DNA of 64,000 nucleotides from JANLQX01 sp031418775 (GCA_031418775.1 JANOJN010000009.1:1-64000); one strand, 5' to 3'. Counted from the stretch's first letter, positions 18,201 to 26,949 are shown. Numbers and translations: made by a program. The notes: generated by a model not told the origin, from the sequence alone.

Positions 18201-18430
18201 CCATCTTGATGACCGCCTTGACGACCGGGCTTGCGCTGATCCCGCTGATCCTCTCCGGCAACATTCCCGGTCAGGAAATTGAATATCCGATGGCGATTGT
18301 GATCCTGGGTGGGCTTGTTGTCGCGACGTTGCTGAACCTGTTCATAGTTCCTTCTATCTACTTGCGTTTCGGGCGGAACAAGATCGGTCGAAATGCTGCG
18401 GTCTTGCAAACCGAAGCGAAGCACGTGTGA
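15293..18430 (+). CDS. RND efflux pump of the heavy-metal (CusA/HME) type, second copy
   Basis: The 1045-residue protein is a paralogue of the preceding pump and closer to the family norm. It shares FPEFAPPRVEVQT, GLSATEVESLITVPLEQ and LRSRL-like VPGVANVTIYG. Helix 4 carries LGAIVDDAIVDIENIIRRL, the classic HME proton-relay segment. Twelve membrane helices and two large external loops are apparent. Tandem RND genes may form a heterotrimer (as MdtBC does) or two homotrimers; the sequence cannot decide. ATG start 8 bases after the adaptor gene. Confidence 0.92.
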   Translation: MRWIVSQSLRFRFIVVALSATMMIFGFGQILKSPVDVFPEFAPPRVEVQTMSFGLSATEVESLITVPLEQVLAGLPGLKEMRSKSVVQLSSIELIFDREVDLFDARQNVQERLATITATLPTWAAPPFILQPLSATSRAMKIGLSSKTLSVIDMSILAYWKIRARLLRVPGVANVTIYGERIRMTQVQVQPAKLVENRVSLDKVMEVTSNALAAGILRYEAGHVIGTGGFIESANQRLQVEHQLPILTPADLGEAVIEERASGPLRLKDVALLKEGAQPLFGDAVINGGPGLMMIVEKLPWGNTLDVTEGIEAAVDELRPGLPGIDIDTTIFRPASYVRESIDNLTGSLLLGSILVLLVLLLFLFDWRSAVISVVTIPLSLMAAMMVLAWRGTTINTMILAGLVIALGAIVDDAIVDIENIIRRLRLARLTESRQSTASIILDASLEVRGAVVYASLIEALALLPIFFLQGLTGAFFRPLAFSYALAVIVSMSVALVVTPAMSLILLSIGKLNHRTSPIVVVLQRWYARALTWVVRRPLPGVLGIVTIVGMGVGIVPRLGQELLPDFKERDFLMHWVTKPGTSIGEEVRITQAAYRDLIKIPGVRNFGAHIGQAMQADEVYGVDFGENWVSVDPSVDYDKTLAKIQNVVDRYPGLRRDVQTYLKERTREVLAGSSHPIVVRLYGDDIEKLNEKADELVEVLASIDGVEEEKKELVTKMTQIQVEVDLAKAQKYGLKPGDVRRAASTMISGEEVGDYFSGGRAFDVNVWTSPDQRDSVTDVQNMLLDTPDGSHVSLREIADVRLAPTYNAIKRENSQRRLDVDAEVAGRDLGSIVDELEDKLTNVRFETGYTYKLLGDYTERKAASKDLRAWALVAAAGVFMLLMAALKSFRLSVLAYVTLPLALIGGAVAIWLKGGIISLGALVGFFTVLGIVARNGIMLFSHYQHLEEHEGEVFGPHLAVRGAVERLAPILMTALTTGLALIPLILSGNIPGQEIEYPMAIVILGGLVVATLLNLFIVPSIYLRFGRNKIGRNAAVLQTEAKHV

Positions 18431-18475
18431 ACAAACTGAACGTACTACCTGTCAAAACAAGGAGAAGAACCACGA

Positions 18476-19438
18476 ATGTCTAGAGAAACCAACCGAAGCT
18501 TTCGAGCGCGCGCCGGGAAAAGCCAGCGTGCAGCCCGCGTGATGGTTCTGCTGGCGATCATTGCCTACGGCAGCGCATGTTCTTCCTCCGCCGATTCGGA
18601 GGCAGAAGCTACGGTTCCGGCAGTGGTCAGCACCCTCGCGGCCTCGACTGCTACCGTGGCGGCCGCACCGACGGTATACACCCGTGAAGATTTCCAGATC
18701 TCGAACTTCGATGAGAACTCCATCACCATCGACAACAAACACTTTCCGTTGAAACCGGGTACGCGTAACGAATACGAGGGCTCCACCGTCGAAGACGGAA
18801 AGACTCTGAAGCATCGGGTGACGAGTGTCGTCACAAATTTGACCAAGAAGATCAACGGAGTCAATACTGTTGTGATCTGGGAGAGGGACTTTTCGGACGG
18901 AGAACTCGAGGAAGACGAACTGACATATTTTGCGCAGGACAAAGCGGGCAATGTCTGGCACTTGGGTCAGTACAGTGAGCTATGGGAGAGCGGGGAATAC
19001 ACCGCCGGCCGAACGTGGTTTCCCGGCAACCCGAAAGGTGCTGTGGCCGGCATCATGATGAAGGCTGATCCCAAACCGAATACGCCGGATTGGTCCGAGG
19101 GGTTCGCCCCTCCGCCCTACTTCTGGAATGATCGCGCCCGCGTGCTCAGCGCGACCGAGGAGACGACGGTTCCTACCGGAACGTATAAGGGCGTTCTGCT
19201 CGTCGAGGAGTACGACGAGGACGTACCAACGGCGAAACAGCTCAAGTACTACGCTCCAGGACTTGGGGTGGTTCGGGTCGGCTTTGATGGAACTGATTCG
19301 GGACAGGAAACGCTCGTACTGGTGAGGACCGAGGAGCTGTCACCCGAGAAGCTCGAAGCTGCATCGATGGGTTCGCTAGAGCTCGAGACGAGGGCGCTGG
19401 TCCACTCCACGGCCGAACCTGCGGTCATGCGGAAGTAG
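18476..19438 (+). CDS. Lipoprotein of unknown function, paralogue of the protein at 313-1209
   Basis: The 320-residue product has a basic N-terminus, a hydrophobic segment (about 21-34) and lipobox-like YGSAC, so it is a likely lipoprotein. The mature domain matches the protein at 313-1209 through FPLKPGTRNEYEG, VTNLTKKINGVNTVVIW, QDKAGNVWHLGQYSE and YAPGLGVVRVG. AAGGAG precedes the ATG by 11 bases. It ends the RND operon, 50 bases before the response-regulator gene. Having one paralogue with an ABC exporter and one with RND pumps suggests a common sensing or binding job for exported compounds; this is inference. Confidence 0.78.
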   Translation: MSRETNRSFRARAGKSQRAARVMVLLAIIAYGSACSSSADSEAEATVPAVVSTLAASTATVAAAPTVYTREDFQISNFDENSITIDNKHFPLKPGTRNEYEGSTVEDGKTLKHRVTSVVTNLTKKINGVNTVVIWERDFSDGELEEDELTYFAQDKAGNVWHLGQYSELWESGEYTAGRTWFPGNPKGAVAGIMMKADPKPNTPDWSEGFAPPPYFWNDRARVLSATEETTVPTGTYKGVLLVEEYDEDVPTAKQLKYYAPGLGVVRVGFDGTDSGQETLVLVRTEELSPEKLEAASMGSLELETRALVHSTAEPAVMRK

Positions 19439-19487
19439 GTCAGGGCGGTGCGGGTGACGACGGCACTCGCATGCAAGACTCGACGAC

Positions 19488-20165
19488 GTGCGCGTCCTGT
19501 TGGTCGATGATGAGGAGCGCCTCGTTGCCGCGATGAAGCGCGGTCTGCTTCGTGAAGGTTTCGTCGTGGACACTGCGCACGACGGTGAATCGGGGCTGTT
19601 GCTTGCTCTGGAGAACGACTACGACGCAATCATCCTCGACATCATGTTACCGAAACGCAACGGCTATCAGGTGTGTGCGGAACTGCGAGAGGCATCAGTA
19701 TGGACCCCCATCTTGATGCTTACGGCGAAGCACGGTGAGCACGACCACGCCGAGGCGCTCGACACCGGCGCCGATGATTTCCTCACGAAGCCCTTTTCCT
19801 ATGTTGTTCTTGTCGCGCATCTCCGGGCGCTGATCAGGCGTACCAGTCGGGTTCGTCCTGCCATCCGTAGCGTCGGCGATCTTCGACTGGACCCAGCCCG
19901 ACACCGCTGTTGGAGAGGCGAGGTGGAGATCGAACTCACACCGCAGCAGTTTGCCCTTCTCGAGTTCTTCATGTCGCGCCCCGGCGAGGTGCTTTCGAAG
20001 ATTGAGATTCTTGAGCACGTTTGGAACGACTCATATGACATGGACCCGAACATCGTCGAGGTGTACGTCGGGTACCTCCGCAAGAAGATCGACGCGCCGT
20101 TTTCTCGCTCCAGTATCCAGACACTGCGTCTCGTTGGGTATCGCCTTGACCCCGATGGCGGGTGA
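19488..20165 (+). CDS. OmpR/PhoB-type response regulator
   Basis: The 225-residue protein has a receiver domain (1-115) with the acidic pair in VDDEE, phosphoacceptor Asp51 in IILDIMLP, and the lysine of LTKPFS, then a winged-helix DNA-binding domain (about 125-220) with LTPQQFALLEFFM and HVWNDSYDMDPNIVEVYVGYLRKK. Starts with GTG; its stop overlaps the kinase gene (GTGA). Position after the RND operon suggests it controls the pumps, as CusR or CzcR do. That is inference. Confidence 0.93.
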   Translation: MRVLLVDDEERLVAAMKRGLLREGFVVDTAHDGESGLLLALENDYDAIILDIMLPKRNGYQVCAELREASVWTPILMLTAKHGEHDHAEALDTGADDFLTKPFSYVVLVAHLRALIRRTSRVRPAIRSVGDLRLDPARHRCWRGEVEIELTPQQFALLEFFMSRPGEVLSKIEILEHVWNDSYDMDPNIVEVYVGYLRKKIDAPFSRSSIQTLRLVGYRLDPDGG

Positions 20166-21535
20166 CTCCACCAGTGAGGATGAAGCCCACGACAATCCGG
20201 ATGAAGATGGCGTCGGCGGCCACGTTTGTCGTCGCGGTAGCGCTCTTGGTGACTGCGCTTCTGCTGTTGGCGCTTATGCATCGGGCCCTGCAGAACGACG
20301 TGTCCAATTCAGCAAGAACACGGGCGGAAGAAGTCGCACTACTCACGCAGAAGACCGAGCTGCCCCTTGCTCTTCCGGACTCGGGCGAAAAGGGTGCAGT
20401 GATCCAAGTGGTGAACGGCAAAGGTGAAAGCGTCGCCGCGAGCGCGCAAGTCGTGCCCGGCTCGCGGATTTCGACACTACAGCCGGTCCTGGGCGATTTC
20501 CTGGCAGAATCACGGAACGATCTGCCCATTACCGGGGATCAGAAGGACGACCCGTTTCACGTTGTGGCCTTCGGCGCCCAGACGCCAACCGGGCCGATAG
20601 CGGTGTATGTAGCTCTCAGCTTGGACAGGGTGAACGAAAACGTCTCATCGGTCAAGAAGATCTTGGAGATCTCGTTCCCGCTCCTTCTGTTGATCGTGGC
20701 GGTAGTTAGTTGGTTCCTCGTCGGAGCGGCGCTGCGCCCCGTCGACGTTCTACAACGAAAGGTGTCGGAGATCGGAGGTGGAGACCTTTCCCGTCGGATC
20801 CCGGAACCACCTGTCGATGACGAGATCGGGCGGTTAGCGCGAAGTATGAACCTCATGCTCGAGCGTCTTCAGGATTCGTCGGAACGTCAACGCCGTTTCG
20901 TCGCAGATGCCTCGCACGAGCTTCAGAGCCCATTGGCTGCCAGCCTGGCCGACTTGGAGGTGGCGATCGCGCACCCAACATCTGTCCAGTGGGAGGGACT
21001 CGCAGTCTCTTTGGTAGACGATAACCGTCGGATGACGACGTTGATCTCCGATCTGTTGTTCCTCGCGAAGTCCGATAGCGGTCTGAAGCTGACGCACTGC
21101 GCCGCCGTAGACCTCGACGACATCGTTCGATCCGAAGCCCGAAGACTGCAGCCGCGATCGAATGGGCGGATCGACCTGAACGCGGTCGCTCCTGTCGAGG
21201 TGAGGGGGGACGCCTCTCAGCTCGCCCGTGTCGCCCGCAACCTCCTCGAGAACGCGTCGCGCTATGCAACATCTCGGGTGCTGGTGGAACTTCGGAAAGA
21301 GGAAGGAATCGCGATGTTTGCGGTCCAAGATGATGGCCCAGGCATCGAACCCGCCGACCGTGAACGCGTCTTTGACCGCTTCGCACGGCTCGACGATTCC
21401 AGGAGCCGGCATTCGGGCGGGTCAGGGCTGGGATTGTCGATCGTGCGCGAAATCGTTGACTCCCACTCCGGGACGGTCCGAATCGATCCGAGTACTGGAG
21501 GCGCACGTTTCGTCGTGCGACTGCCCCTGGGCTGA
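20162..21535 (+). CDS. Sensor histidine kinase partner of the preceding regulator
   Basis: The 457-residue protein has two membrane helices (about 16-40 and 172-195) enclosing an external sensor of about 130 residues, a HAMP domain (196-248), the H-box FVADASHELQSPLA, N-box ARNLLENASRYA, and G-boxes DDGPGI and GGSGLGLSI. All catalytic motifs are complete. The stimulus is unknown; the sensor has no cysteine/histidine-rich metal site that I can see. Translation is coupled to the response regulator by a 4-base GTGA overlap. Confidence 0.93.
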   Translation: MTPPVRMKPTTIRMKMASAATFVVAVALLVTALLLLALMHRALQNDVSNSARTRAEEVALLTQKTELPLALPDSGEKGAVIQVVNGKGESVAASAQVVPGSRISTLQPVLGDFLAESRNDLPITGDQKDDPFHVVAFGAQTPTGPIAVYVALSLDRVNENVSSVKKILEISFPLLLLIVAVVSWFLVGAALRPVDVLQRKVSEIGGGDLSRRIPEPPVDDEIGRLARSMNLMLERLQDSSERQRRFVADASHELQSPLAASLADLEVAIAHPTSVQWEGLAVSLVDDNRRMTTLISDLLFLAKSDSGLKLTHCAAVDLDDIVRSEARRLQPRSNGRIDLNAVAPVEVRGDASQLARVARNLLENASRYATSRVLVELRKEEGIAMFAVQDDGPGIEPADRERVFDRFARLDDSRSRHSGGSGLGLSIVREIVDSHSGTVRIDPSTGGARFVVRLPLG

Positions 21536-21806
21536 TGGACTCTCGGTCTCAAAGAACAGCCAACACTGAGGCAGCCTCAACGGTACGGCAGAGCACCCGG
21601 CGACACCAGCGACGATGTACGAAAGGTCCGCCCAGCCGTCACCGTCGTTGTGTTGAGCGGCATCGCGCTCATCCACCTAGTCGGCTGCACAGCAAGCTGC
21701 AGTCCCCTGTTTCATAGTCGGACTCGCCGTCTACGCGCGCGGCGAACTGGCCCGCCCCCGCAAGAATTCCCCACGCGGCCAACTCCTGAGGCGGCGCTGT
21801 CGTCCC

Positions 21807-23558
21807 TCAGGCGGCACCGCCCGTATCGGACAGGGCGAGGGCATACATCAGCCAGGCTGCGTGCGGCATCCATTGCTCGCCCCATCGCCAGTTCTGGAGC
21901 GGATCGTCGGCCCACGGATCGGGTGCGAACGCAACGTCGTCCTCGTTCTCGAAACCGGCCGTGACGCCGTTGGCGACACCGCCGGGGGCGTTGTCGAACG
22001 GTGGCACGTAGACCGGGTTGTTGCGCCCACGACCCTGAAGCATGCACACGTCGAACGGGTTGGCACCGAGGATCCAGTCGATCCACCGCCACGCCGCGTC
22101 GCGAACGTCGGTGCGCTGGTCCCCTTTGGCCACTCCGAATGCCGCTGCGGCCAAGGAGGCGAGTCGGGCGTTCTCACCCTGCCACCAATAGCCTGACGGA
22201 TTGCGATGCGGGAAGAACCACCTCGCGTGCGCTCCGGTGTCGGGAGTCATCACCCAATGCGGCGGGTACCCGAAAGGGTTCTCGAGACCAAGCGAGAGTT
22301 GCGCATCGACCAGATGTGCCGCAACCAAGCCAGCAGTCTCGGCCATACCGAGAGCCGGAAACGCGGCGGCGACACGTGAGAGCGCGACGATCGGCAAGCC
22401 GGCATCGCTGGCGTGAAAGAACGACCGGCGTTCCTCACGATCGGCAACCAACCACGTCACGTCGCCGGCGTTCCGCACGCGGCCCGTCAGCGATGCCACT
22501 CGACGCGCCAACTCCCCCGCCGCTACCGGGTCGGCGTCGACGAGCGCCAACTCACACGCGGCGAGCAGCGCACAGGTGTCGTCGAGCACGTTCTCGTCAA
22601 GGTCGTCATCGGCGCCATGGGTCCGGTACCGGTGACCGTGCTCGACCAGATGGTGGAACCCTGATCGAGCCGCGCTGAGGTACCGGTCGCTGTCAAACTC
22701 ACCGCCACGGTCGACGGTGGAAGCGAGCGCCAACGCCGCCACCGCCATCCCTCCGCCCTGTCGCCAACCACAGCGATAGCCGTCGTAGAGGTCACCGGCT
22801 TGCGTGCGGTACGTGGAAACGCAACGTTGCTCCGGATCCTTCGACCAGCGGTCGAACACGGTCATGTTCCAGTACCCATCAGCGTCGTGCATCCGCACCA
22901 GCCAATCGGCGCCGTGGGTGGCTTCGTCACGAAGCCGTTCGAGGAAGTACGGGTGGGCACCGGCCGCCCGGTACAACTGCCAACAGCGAAGGAGCGTCCA
23001 GACCACCAGCGGTGTCTGCTGCGGGTTCATGCCCGCCGCATACGACAGATGCGAGAGGTACTTGCTGGTGTCGCCCGAAGCGTCGTACCAACCACCGTGA
23101 ACGTCGCGGCGCGTGCCGTCATCGATGCGCGGCGCGTTCGCGTCGGCCTTGTCGTACACACCGGTGCATCGCTGACCCTTCAGGTAAAACACGATGTCGG
23201 AGATCATCGAGCGCTGGTCGCGTTCGGCCCGAACCGTGATCGTTCCGCTCTGGCCACTCCCACCGTCTGCGGTTCGCCAGCGCACTTCATACCGCCCGGG
23301 TCGAACGAGCGCGTCGAGATCGACACGCCACCACGGTCCCGGCGACCACCCGTCAACGCCACCGACGAACCTCGGGGTGACGACGCCAACGCATGCTCCC
23401 GTGGTGACGTCGATCACCTCGACATCGACCCAGCCCACGTCAGCCCGTGCTTCGACCAAGATCGGCTTGGGACCGTGGGCGGCATAGCCGACATGGTTGA
23501 ACAGCACCCGAATCGGTACATGCATCGGCACGGGCAGATCAGCAGTCCCATCGTTCAT
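21807..23558 (-). CDS. Glycoside hydrolase family 9 enzyme with N-terminal Ig-like domain, probably acting on amino-sugar oligomers
   Basis: The 583-residue product has an Ig-like CelD_N domain (about 15-112) and an (alpha/alpha)6 barrel. The nucleophile-side acid is in GGWYDASGD (155-163), a variant of the usual DAGD, and the catalytic acid is probably the glutamate of FENEDDVAF near the C-terminus. No signal peptide is seen, so it acts in the cytoplasm. GH9 exo-beta-glucosaminidases sit beside glucosamine genes in chitin users such as vibrios; here the stop of nagB overlaps its ATG (ATGA). I chose 23558 because of that overlap; the longer frame would run deep into nagB. Likely job: cleave glucosamine oligomers to feed NagB. 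An endo- or exoglucanase activity remains possible. Confidence 0.82.
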   Translation of the reverse strand: MNDGTADLPVPMHVPIRVLFNHVGYAAHGPKPILVEARADVGWVDVEVIDVTTGACVGVVTPRFVGGVDGWSPGPWWRVDLDALVRPGRYEVRWRTADGGSGQSGTITVRAERDQRSMISDIVFYLKGQRCTGVYDKADANAPRIDDGTRRDVHGGWYDASGDTSKYLSHLSYAAGMNPQQTPLVVWTLLRCWQLYRAAGAHPYFLERLRDEATHGADWLVRMHDADGYWNMTVFDRWSKDPEQRCVSTYRTQAGDLYDGYRCGWRQGGGMAVAALALASTVDRGGEFDSDRYLSAARSGFHHLVEHGHRYRTHGADDDLDENVLDDTCALLAACELALVDADPVAAGELARRVASLTGRVRNAGDVTWLVADREERRSFFHASDAGLPIVALSRVAAAFPALGMAETAGLVAAHLVDAQLSLGLENPFGYPPHWVMTPDTGAHARWFFPHRNPSGYWWQGENARLASLAAAAFGVAKGDQRTDVRDAAWRWIDWILGANPFDVCMLQGRGRNNPVYVPPFDNAPGGVANGVTAGFENEDDVAFAPDPWADDPLQNWRWGEQWMPHAAWLMYALALSDTGGAA

Positions 23559-24373
23559 TGAAGACCGTTCTTCGCCTCGTTGTTCGCCGGGTCCGGGAGC
23601 TTCTGCCACGCGGGTCGATTGGCGTACACGTCGCGGTAATACTCCGCCAGTAGGAGCAGTCCGGCCGCGGCCTCGTCGACGACGACCGTTGCATGCGGGT
23701 GCAGCTGCAGCGCGGAAGCAGGGAACATCGCCGACAACGGGCCTTCCACGAGGCTTGCGACGGCAGATGCTTTTCCCGTTCCGCACGCGATGAGCACAAC
23801 GTGGCGGGCATCGAGGATTGTGCCGATGCCTTGCGTGATGACGTGGTGGGGCACTTCATCGATCGAGTCGAAGAAGCGCGCGTTGTCCTCCCGGGTCTGA
23901 CGGGTCAACGTCTTGACCCGGGTCCGCGAGCTGAGCGCCGACGTCGGCTCGTTGAAACCGATATGGCCGTCCGACCCGACTCCGAGGATCTGCAGATCGA
24001 GGGGCGAAGCCGCGAGCCGGGCCTCGTACTCAGCACATGCGACCCGCGGGTCGTCGGCATGCACGTTCGGCCCGAAGAGCCGCTCCGAAGCGACGTCGAG
24101 GTGATCGAGCAGCTCTGTGTGAAGGAACGCCCGGTAGGACTGGTCATGGCCCTCGGGCAGGCCGACGTATTCGTCGAGCATGTACATCGACGTCTCCGCG
24201 AACGACACGCGGCCGCTGCGATTCCGGTCGATGAGCGAGCGGTAGATCTCCAGCGGGGAGCTCCCGGTAGCGAGACCGATCCCCGCGTTCGGCTTCGACC
24301 GGACGAGGTGTTCGATCTGGTCCGCGATGAGAGCACCCGCGGCGGAAGGCTCGGCGACGATGACGACTTCCAC
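23555..24373 (-). CDS. nagB: Glucosamine-6-phosphate deaminase
   Basis: The 272-residue protein matches the NagB family (about 260-270 residues): GLATGSSPLEIY (phosphate loop), MLDEYVGLP with the catalytic acid, GVGSDGHIGFNEP, and HHVITQGIGTIL. It converts glucosamine-6-phosphate to fructose-6-phosphate and ammonia in the cytoplasm. GTG start preceded by AAGGA (7-base spacing). Followed by the coupled GH9 gene. The upstream gap holds two direct repeats at 24432-24468 that may be its operator. Confidence 0.95.
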   Translation of the reverse strand: MEVVIVAEPSAAGALIADQIEHLVRSKPNAGIGLATGSSPLEIYRSLIDRNRSGRVSFAETSMYMLDEYVGLPEGHDQSYRAFLHTELLDHLDVASERLFGPNVHADDPRVACAEYEARLAASPLDLQILGVGSDGHIGFNEPTSALSSRTRVKTLTRQTREDNARFFDSIDEVPHHVITQGIGTILDARHVVLIACGTGKASAVASLVEGPLSAMFPASALQLHPHATVVVDEAAAGLLLLAEYYRDVYANRPAWQKLPDPANNEAKNGLQ

Positions 24374-24431
24374 GGCACAATCCTTATCTCAGCTTGCAGC
24401 CCCAGTCAGACCAGAGCGCACTTCCCCGGAT

Positions 24432-24468
24432 ATGCGAGAAACGCTGTCTCCGAATGCGTAAAACGCTG
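24432..24468. promoter_or_regulatory. Two direct repeats upstream of nagB, candidate operator
   Basis: ATGCGAGAAACGCTG at 24432-24446 and ATGCGTAAAACGCTG at 24454-24468 differ at two positions and are 22 bases apart, about two helical turns. Each contains an inverted core GCGnnnnnCGC. The next start codon is nagB, 60 bases away. A LacI-, GntR- or ROK-type repressor of amino-sugar genes could bind here; none is encoded nearby. Confidence 0.5.
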
Positions 24469-24600
24469 CTCTCTCCTTGGATCACCGTGTCCCGCGCCGA
24501 ACGGGCCGCTTTGCAAGGTTGCTCAGTTCCACCACGTCCACCTTGGCCGCCGAGGGTCTTCTTCACGGAGTCGCTCGGGTGAACAGGGTTGACGAGACCG

Positions 24601-26916
24601 CTATCGGCCGAAGCGGCGCAGGCGCAGGCTGTTGGAGACGACGAAGACGCTGGAGAAGGCCATGGCCGCGCCGGCGATGAGCGGGTTGAGGTAGCCCAAC
24701 GCGGCAAGCGGGATGGCGGCGACGTTGTACGCGAAGGCCCAGAACAGGTTCGCCTTGATCGTGGCGAGCGTGCGTCGAGAGAGCCGGATGGCGTCGGCGG
24801 CAGTGCGAAGGTCACCGCGGACCAAGGTGAGGTCGGCGGCTTCGATGGCAGCATCACTGCCGGTGCCCATGGCAAGACCGAGGTCGGCCTGGGCGAGGGC
24901 CGCAGCATCGTTGACGCCGTCTCCCACCATGGCCACGATCCGGCCTTGCGCCTGGAGCTCCTTGATCCGCGCCACCTTGTCGGCCGGGAGCACGTCGGCA
25001 ATCACTTCATCGATCCCGACCGCATTGGCCACCGTTCGAGCGACCGTCTCGTTGTCACCGGTGAGCAGGATCGGCCGCAACCCCAACGCCTTCAACTGGG
25101 CAACGGCCTCGGCACTCGTCGGCTTCGCCGTGTCGGCCACGGTGAACAGCGCAGCAGCCTTTCCGTCGATCGCCGCCATGATCGCGGTACGTCCGGATTG
25201 CTCGGCATCACGCTGTGCCGCGATCAGAACATCGGGGATGGCAACGGACCAGTCGGCGAGGAGTCGCGGGCGACCGGCCACAATGGCCCGACCGGCGACG
25301 ACGCCCTGCACGCCGAGACCCTCGTGGTTGGCGAACGACTCGACCGGCGGCAACGCACCTAGCCGTTCGGTTGCGGCCAAGGCAATCGCCTTGGCAATCG
25401 GGTGCACCGAGGCGTGCTCTGCCGCACCGACGAGCCCGAGGACCTCGTCGGCATCGAAACCGGGAGCGGAAATCACGTCGACAAGTGACATCCGGCCCGT
25501 GGTGACGGTGCCGGTCTTGTCCATCACGATGGTGTCGACCCGCCGCGTTGATTCCAGGATCTCCGGTCCCTTGATCACGATGCCCATCTGCGCGCCGCGG
25601 CCGGTGCCAACCAACAACGCAGTTGGCGTGGCGAGCCCGAGCGCACAGGGGCAGGCAATAATAAGCACACTTACAGCAGCGGTGAACGCTGCCTGCCCGC
25701 CTTCGCCACGCACCAGCCAGTACGCCAACGTCAACGCGGCAAGGCCGATGACGACCGGAACGAACACGGCCGACACCCGGTCCGCCAGTCGCTGCACCGG
25801 CGCTTTTCCGGTCTGCGCCTCTTCGACGAGTCGGGCCATCTGGGCGAGAGCGGTGTCCGAGCCGACCCTCGTTGCCCGGACGACCAGGCGTCCGCCCACA
25901 TTCACCGTGGCACCGGTGACAGGATCGCCAGGCCGGACCTCGACCGGGACGCTCTCCCCTGTCAGGAGTGACGCGTCGATGGCGGACGAGCCCGATTCGA
26001 TCACGCCGTCCGTCGCGACCTTCTCGCCGGGCCGAACCACGAAACGTGACCCGACGACCAGCGCGTCGATGGACACCGTTGTTTCGAGGCCATTGGCGTC
26101 GACGACGGTCGCCTCCTTTGCACCCAGCGTGAGCAGCGCTCGCAATGCAGCACCCGCCTGCCGCTTGGCCTTGCTCTCGAAGTAGCGACCGCCGAGGAGG
26201 AACACGATCACCGCCGACGCGACCTCGAGATAGAGATGACCGGCGGCGCTGTCGCGGCGCAGCGTCAGCTCGAAGCCCATCTTCATGCCCACCATGCCGG
26301 CATGACCGAAGAACAGTGCGTACAGCGACCAGACATAGGCCGAGAGCGTGCCGACGGAAATCAGCGTGTCCATCGTCGTCGCCCGGTGGCGAGCGTTCAT
26401 CCATGCGGCCCGATGGAACGGCCATCCGCCCCACACCACGACCGGCGACGCCAGTGTGAGAGCAAGCCACTGCCAGTTGTCGAACTGCGCGGCCGGGACC
26501 ATCGACATCACCGCGACCGGCACCGCCAAGGCCGCCGACACGAGCAACCGCTGACGCAACTCGGCCACGTGACGCTCCGCGTCGGCGTCTTTCGCCGATC
26601 CCGGCGAGCCGCCGCGTTGGGACCCATCCGAACTTGATGCGACTGCGACGGCCGGCGTCGTGACGACCGGTGCGGCTTGATAGCCGATCGCCTCCACCGC
26701 ATGCACGAGTTGCTCGGTCGTGACCGAACCCGTGGCCATCCTCACGGAGGCCTGCTCCGTCGCGTAGTTGACCGTGGCTTCGACACCGTCGAGCTTGTTG
26801 AGGCGTTTCTCGATCCGCGCTGCGCACGATGCACACGTCATCCCGGCGATGTCGAGACGAACCGTTTCCGTGCTCGAGGCCATGCTGTCGTTTCCCGGTG
26901 ATGTGATGGCCGCCAC
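24601..26916 (-). CDS. copA: Copper-exporting P1B-type ATPase
   Basis: About 771 residues. One heavy-metal-associated domain with MTCASCAARIE (about 24-34), eight membrane helices, the TGES actuator motif, CPC in the sixth helix (IIACPCALGLATPTAL), DKTGTVTTG phosphorylation site, and GDGVNDAAAL hinge. These define Cu(I) export from the cytoplasm. I choose the GTG at 26916 because AAGGAG lies 7 bases upstream in frame; an ATG at 26949 would sit at the CsoR operator and another ATG at 26883 lacks as good a site. Divergent from csoR, sharing the operator at 26950-26966. Confidence 0.95.
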   Translation of the reverse strand: MAAITSPGNDSMASSTETVRLDIAGMTCASCAARIEKRLNKLDGVEATVNYATEQASVRMATGSVTTEQLVHAVEAIGYQAAPVVTTPAVAVASSSDGSQRGGSPGSAKDADAERHVAELRQRLLVSAALAVPVAVMSMVPAAQFDNWQWLALTLASPVVVWGGWPFHRAAWMNARHRATTMDTLISVGTLSAYVWSLYALFFGHAGMVGMKMGFELTLRRDSAAGHLYLEVASAVIVFLLGGRYFESKAKRQAGAALRALLTLGAKEATVVDANGLETTVSIDALVVGSRFVVRPGEKVATDGVIESGSSAIDASLLTGESVPVEVRPGDPVTGATVNVGGRLVVRATRVGSDTALAQMARLVEEAQTGKAPVQRLADRVSAVFVPVVIGLAALTLAYWLVRGEGGQAAFTAAVSVLIIACPCALGLATPTALLVGTGRGAQMGIVIKGPEILESTRRVDTIVMDKTGTVTTGRMSLVDVISAPGFDADEVLGLVGAAEHASVHPIAKAIALAATERLGALPPVESFANHEGLGVQGVVAGRAIVAGRPRLLADWSVAIPDVLIAAQRDAEQSGRTAIMAAIDGKAAALFTVADTAKPTSAEAVAQLKALGLRPILLTGDNETVARTVANAVGIDEVIADVLPADKVARIKELQAQGRIVAMVGDGVNDAAALAQADLGLAMGTGSDAAIEAADLTLVRGDLRTAADAIRLSRRTLATIKANLFWAFAYNVAAIPLAALGYLNPLIAGAAMAFSSVFVVSNSLRLRRFGR

Positions 26917-26949
26917 GACGACGCTCCTTGCGTTTGAAATTCCTGTCAT

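Noticed and set aside
23559..23786. N-terminal extension of the GH9 protein
   Set aside because: It would overlap nagB by over 200 bases in another frame; the ATGA overlap at 23555-23558 gives a natural start.
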